Positions 11,613-21,936 of a stretch of 64,000 nt of DNA are shown here, piece by piece. Within the stretch, counting starts at the first letter, position 1, and the number at the start of each line of letters is the position of its first letter. The DNA comes from Blastobasis lacticolella (taxonomy: Eukaryota; Arthropoda; Insecta; Lepidoptera; Blastobasidae). A model generated the notes under the pieces. The model was not told where the DNA came from and ran no database searches. It saw only the letters and a list, made by a program, of their open reading frames with translations. The DNA lies in NCBI GenBank assembly GCA_905147135.1, contig LR990059.1, positions 13,353,001 through 13,417,000 on the forward strand. Reading direction: 5' to 3'. A program made the position numbers and the translations under genes.

Positions 11613-12616
11613 GGTACGCTAATGGAACGGGCGGGAGTGGGGTAAGGGGCAGGGTTAGATAAAGAAAGGAAAGGAATTCTTCCAGTACAATAGAGGTTGA
11701 TTCCTTTGTAAGAGCGATAAGAACTTATGTCTCTCTAGTGAAAAAGCCGCCGTAATGTTGTGGTATTTTTGCTTATTTAATTAACAAGTAGCATTTAAAA
11801 CTATAAGCACTGACGCCTAATGAAATTACGGACTCCGCGGGTTGCGCAATGAATCTGACGAGTGGTTCCGTTTTAATCAGTTTTTAAGTGCTAAATAGCT
11901 GATATACTAGTAAAACATATATTCTGTCAATCCCCAATCCCCGACTGAACTAATTGTCCTATAAAGACCTACGCAAAAAATATATTAAAAATATCCGTTG
12001 CTTTCAAACCGAAAATGATAATTATTTACTTTTTATTATAAATACTGCACTTATCGGCTAGGTATACAGCAATCATAATAATATAATTTTTATGTATTTA
12101 GAATTGTATTGGACATCGACATAGTTATTTTATAAATATCTATCTCATATAGGTACATACCTATATCTTGGAAAAAATGAGGTTAAGTCGAAAGCAACAA
12201 AAAATACAGAGCAACCCGCTAGATATTATTAAACTGAGACGAAGCAGTATTAAGCGTAAGTTTTTTATAGTTTTATTATCATAGTGAATAACGTGATTAA
12301 AAGTACCACACAAATAAGATGATACCATGTAAGTAATTTACAAAGATGTGTAACTTATTTATAAACAGTCGCTTGGTATGGTAAAATGGTTCCCGAGACT
12401 GTTCAGCTTATAAGACTTATTCATAATAATCTCAAACACTATTGAAATTAATTCTACACGAATGAGATGATTCCTTTTCTTTGAAGGTTCGATCCACCGA
12501 GAATGACGTAACGTATTTACGAATCACTTCAATTTATTTCCTAAATTTTATACATTAAAATTATTTATTAGTATTTGTTTCAAACTAAACTCGCGTTCTT
12601 TACACATATGATTATG
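11613..12616. other. Upstream noncoding arm sequence of copy A
   Basis: No gene seen. Starts GC-rich (ggaacgggcgggagtggggtaagg at the promoter-proximal side), then becomes AT-rich. The same sequence lies reversed in arm B at about 17.62-18.61 kb. Confidence 0.5.
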
Positions 12617-12685
12617 TAAGACGGGACTTGCACGCGACATACCTTTTCCGCCATTTAAACCATGTCGCGTGCAAGTCCCATCTTA
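12617..12685. repeat. 24-bp-stem foldback
   Basis: The stems 12617-12640 (taagacgggacttgcacg…) and 12662-12685 pair over 24 bases with one mismatch and a 21-nt loop. The stem length is like a short pre-miRNA or a tiny foldback element. The partner in arm B (about 17551-17608) has lost 11 nt of one stem, so the structure survives only here. Confidence 0.6.
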
Positions 12686-13458
12686 TATAAACATATTTAT
12701 AAGTACTTCTTTCGTACCTACTCTTGAGATAACACTAATCATAGCAAAGATAAAAAGATTTAGCAACATTTCAAAAATTACTTAGAATGAATACTGTGGC
12801 ATTAACTAATCTGATTAGTAGATAAAATTAGTACTGCAGACGCCATTTAGTAATTATCATCTTACCAACCACACTAGCGCCGACGTCTACTAAACAGGAA
12901 GGACAAGAAATTTTGACCTTGTGACTGAAACTACATTAAAAAAAGCGTATAATTTAATAAAATATTTAACAAATCGTAGAAAACGTAGTATAAAACAAAG
13001 TCGCTTCCTACCTTCTGTATCTATTTACGCTTAGATCTTTAAAACTATGTCAAATCAAATTTCAACAATAGATAAAGTGATTCAAGAGAAAGGTTTAGGT
13101 ATATGCAAGAAAAAAGAAATTACTTATATGACATAAATAATAATTGTATTTTAATTGGCGCCTATTGTAGGTACTTACTGAATTTTGCATAAAAAATAAT
13201 TAGTAAACGGAACCATTAAGAACCTCAATAGCCTTTTTCTTTTCTGGAGGTGATTATTTTATTTATTGGGGTCGTTTACAATTATAAGGTATAGAGCCAA
13301 ACGATTAGCCTATCCCGTTAGCGATGAGCCCGCGATACGTAAATAAACTGCACTATTATAGTAATTGTTGATCATTTGCCGCTGCGAAGTGTATCGCGTT
13401 CCGGTTAATGACTCTTTGAGAAACAATAACTCGCCATGTTCTACTCAAATAACAGCAT
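12686..13458. other. Noncoding arm sequence
   Basis: AT-rich with no recognisable gene. Mirrored in arm B at about 16.79-17.55 kb. Confidence 0.5.
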
Positions 13459-13940
13459 GTGTTATCCTTTTCAAGGTTTCAAGAATCTGTTCTCGCCGCC
13501 ACGCTGCTCGTTGCGCCCCTAACTAGCCCCAGCGCACCGCTTGAAAAAATATCGACAGAAGAATTAGTTAATGATATGCAACAGCTGTGCCTGAGCCCGT
13601 GCGAGTTGTGGGCGATGTGTTATCACGTAGCGATAGGCAATAGAAAAGTGTTTATCTACGTGAATCTTCCGCCACGCCTTGCACCGCCACGACTTGAACG
13701 GGTCTCTCGACGGTTTCGTGCAGGACCGTTCGCACCGAAAGTAAACAGCAGTAAAAGAAATGACAGGTAGTCCAGAAAAAACAACGTCAGCGATAAGAAG
13801 GAGCAAAAGGCATGCAATAAGAATGGATTTAAACAACCGCAGAGAGAGGGAAAACTAGGGTACAGAAGTAAAGGCAGATGTTCGGGACAGAGGGTAGTTG
13901 AAATACCCGGGTTAAGACGTGAAATTGCATGACTCGTCAA
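13459..13940. other. Multi-frame open segment, possible exon (copy A)
   Basis: Frames stay open here on both strands. One minus frame (13564-13836) reads like a secreted peptide: hydrophobic FKSILIACLLLLLIADVVFS, then a basic tail with three Cys (RCERSC…WRC). It has only a TTG where a start would be. The plus frame (103 codons) starts at GTG and contains STEELVNDMQQLCLSPCELW. A third minus frame is Leu/Pro-rich. Sister segments are at 16320-16776, 40917-41374 and (part) 53231-53400. In copy B the peptide-like frame has a TAG after WRCKA. At least one frame may be an exon of an unknown gene, but GC-rich chance openness is equally possible. Confidence 0.25.
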
Positions 13941-14551
13941 TTAATTTATTTTAAAAATAGTTATAATTGTTAATAAGTTTAAACAAGTAATTAATTTGTG
14001 ACAGTTTATCATAACAAACAAGTGTTACGATGTCTATGGTGCCAGTGTTTGTGGCAAATAAGTTATTATAACGACACTAAAGTCGTAACGATCGCCTTTG
14101 TTCGATCGAAATAAGAGGATTACGAAACAGGCGAGTATTGTTTTATTTTGCTAATTTTACTAACTTTCACGCACAGATTTAGTTAAGCCTATCTACGTAC
14201 TGTAAAATATTTAGAATACGTAATTTTATTAAGGACTTACTTCTATAATTATCGAAACAGATTGCATCTATCGTTCTACACCTACATACCTATTATAAGT
14301 ATTCATTCTTAATTGATCCCTAAATAATTATCGATTGTTATTACTACCGGTGAGTAAGTACCTGCGCGATACGTATTGCACTCGTAGGTATCCAACAGAT
14401 TGCCAAGCCGCGGAAATCGAAATTTCCGAGTTTATAGATTCATAGCTACTCACCTACTATATTTACGTAGATAGTCGCTGGTGGTAACCCCACGAACCCC
14501 ACGAATTTGACTGTGGACGTATTCGCCTGCGTATTGGAGTGTTGTGTTTGT
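13941..14551. other. Inner part of palindrome arm A
   Basis: No gene seen. It ends with cacgaaccccacgaat, a short tandem (cacgaaccc twice), next to the arm border. Confidence 0.5.
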
Positions 14552-15700
14552 TTTGCCTACCTATACACTTATTAAACACAAAACACGCAATTTTAAACTG
14601 CACAGCGTTTACATTATCTAGTGAACAACGTTTATCCACTCACTAGGTCCAGTTTACCGGCTCTCTTCGCTTGACAATTAGTGGAAGCAAAGTAGAAGAC
14701 AAAAAACATTGACCTCAGACAGCACTAACACATACTGCACAGAAATAACAATATCGCATCAATACAAGACACATGGCACATATTTCTCTGCGGTAGGTGC
14801 ATGCGTCCGCCGTTTTGCAGATTTGCTTTAGGTACAGAGTAGATGCTAATCAGATACCTACTTCGTTTTTCACTCTTCATTCTAAGACCTCCCATCTAAC
14901 TTTAACTTTAATTTATTATATAACGCCTGCCTTTCCCGTTTATCTTTTTTTATCTTATCTTATTTTACTTTTTCCATTTTTTTATGGCAATTACGTTGCA
15001 ATGTGGATGAGTGGGTAGTTTGACATACCCAGCTGGCTAGCGTGGTACTTAGGTGTAGACCGATAAGTGATAGGTGATTTACTGATTACAGATACCTAAT
15101 ATTTGTAGATATTACTAGTTGTTAGCAGAATATTTTAATAATAGTCTCTTAATAGCAAGGGCTCGTAAATTGGATTTACCATACCTCTTAAAACTGCTTG
15201 CATAATTGTTTGTTCATAGATAGATACAAAATAGGGGATTGCCCAGCTAAATTAGCAAACTGTATTGCTGTCAGTTAACTATAGTTCGTAGGTATTAAGT
15301 CATTGATTGACCACATCAATATCAGTGAAATAAGTGAAATAATATAGATTTTTTTTATGTTAAGTAAGTAGTAGTTAACAGGCTATTTTATTGTTTGTTT
15401 GCCAGTTAGTTGGTAATAACTACTTGACTGGAGCCTTCTCCACAACAGTGGAGGGCTTTGCCATAGTTATATTATATTTTGTTAAGTAGATAGCTAAATT
15501 AGCAGTCTATTGTTTTTTGCCATTTCATAGGTATAACTTAACTTATTGACTTGAGCCTCCTTCAAATCAGTGGAGGGCTTTGCTATAATATATAATATTT
15601 TGTTAAGTGGAGAACTAAATTTGCAGTTTATAGTACGTATTAGAAAGTAATAAATTGGCACTAACACTCAGTTAAAGAGCCAGCTTGCATCTATGCATGC
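14552..15700. repeat. Palindrome 1 spacer with degenerate internal repeats
   Basis: Single-copy sequence between the arms. At 15415-15630 two units share ttgact(g/t)gagcc…cagtggagggctttgc(c/t)ata…attttgttaagt, about 120 bp apart, with a partial third at about 15245-15285 (ctaaattagcaaactgt). No supported gene; the 73-codon frame at 14797-15018 is T-rich and unconvincing. Confidence 0.55.
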
Positions 15701-18610
15701 ACAAACACAACACTCCAATACGCAGGCGAATACGTCCACAGTCAAATTCGTGGGGTTCGTGGGGTTACCACCAGCGACTATCTACGTAAATATAGTAGGT
15801 GAGTAGCTATGAATCTATAAACTCGGAAATTTCGATTTCCGCGGCTTGGCAATCTGTTGGATACCTACGAGTGCAATACGTATCGCGCAGGTACTTACTC
15901 ACCGGTAGTAATAACAATCGATAATTATTTAGGGATCAATTAAGAATGAATACTTATAATAGGTATGTAGGTGTAGAACGATAGATGCAATCTGTTTCGA
16001 TAATTATAGAAGTAAGTCCTTAATAAAATTACGTATTCTAAATATTTTACAGTACGTAGATAGGCTTAACTAAACCTGTGCGTAAGTTAGTAAAATTAGC
16101 AAACTAAAACAATACTCGCCTGTTTCGTAATCCTCTTATTTCAATCGAACAAAGGCGACCGTTACGACTTTAGTGTCGTTATAATAACTTATTTGCCACA
16201 AACACTGGCACCATAGACATCGTAACACTTGTTTGTTATGATAAACTGTCACAAATTAATTACTTGTTTAAACTTATTAACAATTATAACTATTTTTAAA
16301 ATAAATTAATTGACAAGTAATGCAATTTCACGTCTTTACTACCCTCTGCCCCGAACATCTGCCTTTACTTCTGTACCCTAGTTTTCCCTCTCTCTGCGGT
16401 TGTTTAAATCCATTCTTATTGCATGCCTTTTGCTCCTTCTTATCGCCGACGTTGCTTTTTCTGGACTACCTGTCATTTCTTTTACTGCTGTTTACTTTCG
16501 GTGCGAACGGTCCTGCACGAAACCGTCGAGAGACCCGTTCAAGTCGTGGCGGTGCAAGGCGTAGCGGAAGATTCACGTAGATAAACACTTTTAATTGCCT
16601 ATCGCTACGTGATAACCCATCGCCCACAACTCGCACGGGCTCAGGCGCAGCTGTTGCATATCATTAACTAATTCTTCTGTCGATATTTTTTCAAGCGGTG
16701 CGCTGGGGCTAGTTAGGGGCGCAACGAGCAGCGTGGCGGCGACAACAGATTCTTGAAACCTTGAAAAGGATAACACATGCTGTTATTTGAGTAGAACATG
16801 GCGAGTTATTGTTTCTCAAAGAGTCATTAACCGGAACGCGATACACTTCGCAGCGGCAAATGATCAACAATTACTATAATAGTGCAGTTTATTTACGTAT
16901 CGCGGGCTCATCGCTAACGGGATAGGCTAATCGTTTGGCTCTATACCTTATAATTGTAAACGACCCCAATAAATAAAATAATCACCTCCAGAAAAGAAAA
17001 AGGCTATTGAGGTTCTTAATGGTTCCGTTTACTAATTATTTTTTATGCAATATTCAGTAAGTACCTACAATAGGCGCCAATTAAAATACAATTATTATTT
17101 ATGTCATATTAGTAATTTCTTTTTTCTTGCATATACCTAAACCTTTCTCTTGAATCACTTTATCTATTGTTGAAATTTGATTTGACATAGTTTTAAAGAT
17201 CTAAGCGTAAATAGATACAGAAGGTAGGAAGCGACTTTGTTTTATACTACGTTTTCTACGATTTGTTAAATATTTTATTAAATTATACGCTTTTTTTAAT
17301 GTAGTTTCAGTCACAAGGTCAAAATTTCTTGTCCTTCCTGTTTAGTAGACGTCGGCGCTAGTGTGGTTGGTAAGATGATAATTACTAAATGGCGTCTGCA
17401 GTACTAATTTTATCTACTAATCAGATTAGTTAATGCCACAGTATTCATTCTAAGTAATTTTTGAAATGTTGCTAAATCTTTTTATCTTTGCTATGATTAG
17501 TGTTATCTCAAGAGTAGGTACGAAAGAAGTACTTATAAATATGTTTATATAAGATGGGACTTGCACGCGACATGGTTCAAATGGCGGAAAAGGTATGTCC
17601 CGTCTTATATAATCATATGTGTAAAGAACGCGAGTTTAGTTTGAAACAAATATTAATAAATAATTTTAATGTTTAAAATTTAGGAAATAAATTGAAGTGA
17701 TTCGTAAATACGTTACGTCATTCTCGGTGGATCGAACCTTCAAAGAAAAGGAATCATCTCATTCGTGTAGAATTAATTTCAATAGTGTTTGAGATTATTA
17801 TGAATAAGTCTTATAAGCTGAACAGTCTCGGGAACCATTTTACCATACCAAGCGACTGTTTATAAATAAGTTACACATCTTTGTAAATTACTTACATGGT
17901 ATCATCTTATTTGTGTGGTACTTTTAATCACGTTATTCACTATGATAATAAAAATATAAAAATCTTACGCTTAATACTGCTTCGTCTCAGTTTAATAATA
18001 TCTAGCGGGTTGCTCTGTATTTTTTGTTGCTTTCGACTTAACCTCATTTTTTCCAAGATATAGGTATGTACCTATATGAGATAGATATTTATAAAATAAC
18101 TATGTCGATGTCCAATACAATTCTAAATACATAAAAATTATATTATTATGATTGCTGTATACCTAGCCGATAAGTGCAGTATTTATAATAAAAAGTAAAT
18201 AATTATCATTTTCGGTTTGAAGGCAACGGATAATTTTAATATATTTTTTGCGTAGGTCTTTATAGGACAATTAGTTCAGTCGGGGATTGGGGATTGACAG
18301 AATATATGTTTTACTAGTATATCAGCTATTTAGCACTTAAAAACTGATTAAAACGGAACCACTCGTCAGATTCATTGCGCAACCCGCGGAGTCCGTAATT
18401 TCATTAGACGTCAGTGCTTATAGTTTTATATGCTACTTGTTAATTAAATAAGCAAAAATACCACAAAATTACGGCGGCTTTTTCACTAGAGAGACATAAG
18501 TTCTTATCGCTCTTACAAAGGAATCAACCTCTATTGTACTGGAAGAATTCCTTTCCTTTCTTTATCTAACCCTGCCCCTTACCCCACTCCCGCCCGTTCC
18601 ATTAGCGTAC
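15701..18610. other. Noncoding inner part of arm B
   Basis: Mirror of 11613-14551. It includes the multi-frame open segment at 16320-16776, where the peptide-like frame is closed by TAG and the opposite frame is shorter (61 codons, 16591-16776), and the degraded foldback at 17551-17608. No intact gene is supported. Confidence 0.5.
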
Positions 18611-18611
18611 C

Positions 18612-18648
18612 TATATAAAAGGCGTCGCTGTCGCCGGGAACGCTCATT
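18612..18648 (+). promoter_or_regulatory. TATA/initiator core promoter of copy B
   Basis: TATAAAA at 18614-18620 with the initiator-like TCATT at 18644-18648 (A at 18646, 32 bp downstream). The promoter-proximal GC-rich stretch ccactcccgcccgttcc lies just upstream. Confidence 0.65.
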
Positions 18649-18764
18649 TATTGCTTGACTACCGTAGCAGCTCCGGCTCCGTCATTATTTTGTCATCTTC
18701 GAGTGTTGTTCGAGTTTTTCTTCTTGTGTGGTTTTGTCGTGTTTTAGTTGCAATAATTTCAAAA

Positions 18765-21039
18765 ATGGCACCTGTCAATGCACTTCAAACCGAAGATTGG
18801 GCGCAGGCCGTGGAGAAGAGTTTGGCTGCTGAGAAGTTCAGCTCCGAAGAAGGGGCGCTGTACCCAGCCTTTCTGCGCGTCTACAATGAACACGCGCCGT
18901 TAATTGATTTGGTATGAGAAATTTGTGTAATTATTATAAAACCTATTATTAATATTCAAACGTCAGTAGCCCGTTAGTTTCCGTGTCATACGCGACTATA
19001 ATCTTATAATTTTTAGTGTTTCATTTAGATCTAAGGTAAACAATATATTATTTTCTTAAATTAACCAAAAAGCAATAGTCAACGATAAAAAGAAACAGTT
19101 TCTTTGTGCAAATTCAAATGTTTAGAATTAATTTTATTTTTATTATTTAGTGGCTTCATCTTTTTATTATCAATGTCTTAAATAAATTGCCAAAGATAGT
19201 TTGATTTATTCATCACTGGTTTGATAGTTAATTTTTGTTTTACCATTATAATTATAACCCGCGTCACGAAAGAAGAGACTTGTCAAATGGCAGTGGAGAG
19301 GATTTCGCGCAGGTAATCGTATACAGCGCAAGTCGAACCACGTGACCCGCCAAGTCTCTTCTTGTTTGACACTAGCTGTACGACAGTAAAGCGCGTCATT
19401 CATTAATTTACTTTCTTATTTCAGCTGGAAAAGTTCACAATGAACGAAGACGGCATTCTATTTAATAGAAAATTGAAGCATTTGGAGGAGATGTTAGCAA
19501 ACATGTGCCCGGATGAGGTTAGATTAGAGTAAGTATTTTTTTACTAAAGTAAACTGTAATTACGATTTGTATCCACGCGATAATCAGTATTATCAACCAT
19601 CTGTCGGACTCTTGGCATATGGTCATGCTTCGCAGGCGGATTTGATAATCTATAAATAGTAATACATATTCATTATCAAATGGTTTTATACAATATGCCA
19701 CCACATCGATAATTTTATTATTAAAACAACTTGAGCTATTTTCGAAACGTAGACCTGGAACCTATTTTTTCACTGTACAGTATAGTCGTATTAATGACGT
19801 TGTCTTGTTACAGAGCGGCGTTCTCATCCATGCGTGCGGCCGCGCTGCGCTCGGCGGCGACTGCGCGGCGGCTGACGACCATCGGCGTGTCTATCTCGCG
19901 TCGACAGCGCCAGGACCGATTGCGTGGAGCGTTCCTCAACGCAGTCTTGCAGGACACATTTAACAGTAACTATCTCTTGATTTGGTTTAACTTGCTCAAT
20001 ATCCGTTTTAAGTTTTGTATTGTGCTTTATAATTTGCCATCCCTCAGCGTTAGAGCTATCTAGGCTTAAAGGCTAAGTAATACTTACGGTAAATTCAATA
20101 ACTTTTTTTTTTACTTTCAGATATAGAACTATTGCAGCGTAGCGACATTACCTATCTGGTTAATGCGGCCAATCTAATGGGCGACTATTTTGCAGGTACG
20201 TGTAAATTGTTATTAATATCCTAGATGTAGAATTTTTATAGTCTTCTCTCAATAAGAACGTGGATTTCATCGAATAAATTAACTTGCCTCTTGTCAAAGT
20301 CTGATTATGACGTTGGATGTATTAATACCAGTGTGTTGTCCTACAGAGGCCCGTTTAAGCAACGGCGGCAAGATGTCGATGCTGGCCGCGCCGCTGCTGC
20401 AGTTTCTGCGCGCGTTGCTGGCCGCCGGGGAGACGCAGGCGCACCGCGCTCTCGCCACGCAGGTCAGTTAGACATACCTATTTTGTGTTACCTGTTTATT
20501 CATCCTATTTAAAATGTATTGATTTGTACTAATTTTTTCGATTTAAGGTTTGTTTGTGATCTTCAAAGTTTTAAAATGAAACAAACGTCGCATATTCTGT
20601 CTCCTCTTGATTCGTTTTAATGTCTTTTCTAATAGTATTGCCACATATTTAGTGACATTAACAAAATACCTGTATTTTCTTGCAGCTTATGAAGAACGGC
20701 CGCGACCTCTTTACTTTAGTACCAAAGGACCTGGACGACTTGGCGATTTCCATCAGACTCCAGCTGCTAAGACAATCTTCTGCGAATGCGTGTCTCCTTT
20801 TATGCTCTGATATGTGCTTGTCACAGTTCCAGCCACTACCACAATGGTTAGAACGCTTTTATAGCAGCCACATCGATTTGAAATCTGAGGGCACTGCAGA
20901 TGTTGCTATAAGTCAGTTCCAGGCAGCAGGTAGTGGAGGAGAAGCACAGTTAGTGGTACAAAGGAGCAAAACGTATGCAGAAAGGTTAGATTTGAACAGC
21001 TGGAGGGAGAACTTGGAAGGGACTAAGTATAATTTTTAG
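18765..21039 (+). CDS. Six-exon MIF4G-like gene, copy B
   Basis: Exons 18765-18911, 19425-19528, 19814-19965, 20121-20195, 20347-20462, 20686-21039, all with GT/AG borders and open in phase: 948 nt, 315 aa. The ATG context is CAAAAATGG. The usual TAG stop (…EGT*) is changed to AAG, so the protein runs four residues further (KYNF) to the next TAG. Other B-specific residues are LANM for LAKM in exon 2, TTIG for TAIG in exon 3, ETQAH for ETHAH in exon 5 and TADVA for TAEVA in exon 6. It is divergently arranged with copy A across the palindrome centre and has its own promoter. Intact, so potentially expressed. Confidence 0.72.
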
Positions 21040-21239
21040 TGTTTTTATTTTATTTTGTGTAGTATAGTTTGTTTTATTAAATTAGCTATTAATAGTATTG
21101 TTTAGTGAAGTGTAGTTTAATTGTATAAATGTTTTGTATTTAATTTTGTTATTGACAGTCTTTTTCGTTTAGTGAAATATATATTTTAGTGGAATTTAGT
21201 TTTTAATGTAGTTTAAGCCAATTATTACAGGGGGTTTTA

Positions 21240-21245
21240 AATAAA
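21240..21245 (+). terminator. Candidate polyadenylation signal of copy B
   Basis: AATAAA about 200 nt after the stop and about 55 nt before the transposon terminus at 21302. It is conserved in copies A, C, D and E as ttttatt/aataaa. Confidence 0.45.
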
Positions 21246-21717
21246 ACAAATTGTATACATGTACGTATTTTTTTTTTCTCTTTCATTGGCAATTGAATAT
21301 ACAGGGTGTAAAAAGACCGCTAGCATTAATTGAAATCCCATGTTCTACCCATGAAATTGAACAACTTTCCCCAAGAAACATACCCGCGGAAACTCATAGT
21401 TAAGGCAGAAATTGAGATTAAAAAAAAAAAGTTGTATTTTTGTACTAAAAAATATAAAGTATCGATGACTAAATCGTTCGCAATCAATTTAGACACTGAT
21501 AGTTCAAGACATTATACCAGTACCTATCTACCGTCGATATTAGCAGTAAAGTTCACGATCGAAAGTCCTACCTACCTAGGTACATGATTGTATGACGACC
21601 ATTCACATTACATGAGAATTTAACGTAGTAGGTATCTACCGTGGCGCGCACTTGCATGATCAGGCACAGGATCTGTTTACCTACCTAACTTACGTACACG
21701 TTTGCTTACGGACATTT

Positions 21718-21721
21718 ACAT
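21718..21721. other. Target-site duplication ACAT of gypsy insertion (left)
   Basis: ACAT at 21718-21721 and again at 26928-26931 directly flank the two LTRs. The uninterrupted sequence in copies C-E reads …ttcacatcatacgag, showing the ancestral site. Confidence 0.85.
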
Positions 21722-21908
21722 TGTTGGCAATCGGGCGTGTAGCGCCATCTAACGACGCCTGATGGAACCAGCTCCGTAAGCCGACTGGCGCCGACGTCAC
21801 CCGAAGAGGCCACGAAGAGGATCGAACGGAGGGGCGGTCCTTTTAAAAAGGCTCGCATGTGCCGGTCGGGCTGATTATTTTTCCGGACATTGTTTGAGTT
21901 TGTTAACA
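21722..21908 (+). repeat. 5' LTR
   Basis: TGTT…AACA termini. Includes ttttaaaaagg (about 21840-21850), a possible TATA-like element, so the transcription start should lie in the second half of this LTR. Confidence 0.88.
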
Positions 21909-21917
21909 TCAGAAGTG
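21909..21917 (+). other. Probable primer-binding site (tRNA-Leu-like)
   Basis: TCAGAAGTG directly after the 5' LTR matches the complement of a eukaryotic tRNA-Leu acceptor end, displaced from the CCA by a few bases, as known for the mdg3/blastopia/micropia group. The match is short, and the tRNA sequence is from memory. Confidence 0.45.
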
Positions 21918-21936
21918 ACACATCTACGCTCACAAT

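Larger units (their letters stand above)
4867..14551 (+). repeat. Left arm of palindrome 1 (contains gene copy A)
   Basis: Reads as the reverse complement of 15701-29109. The inner edge is exact at tgttgtgtttgt (14540-14551) against acaaacacaaca (15701). The outer edge is at ctgaagaaa (4867) against tttcttcag (29101-29109). The arm contains the RTE 3' end, transposon A and gene copy A. The arms differ by scattered substitutions, small indels, a roughly 300-bp deletion and larger transposon deletions in arm B, and the 5.2-kb gypsy insertion in arm B. Confidence 0.85.
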
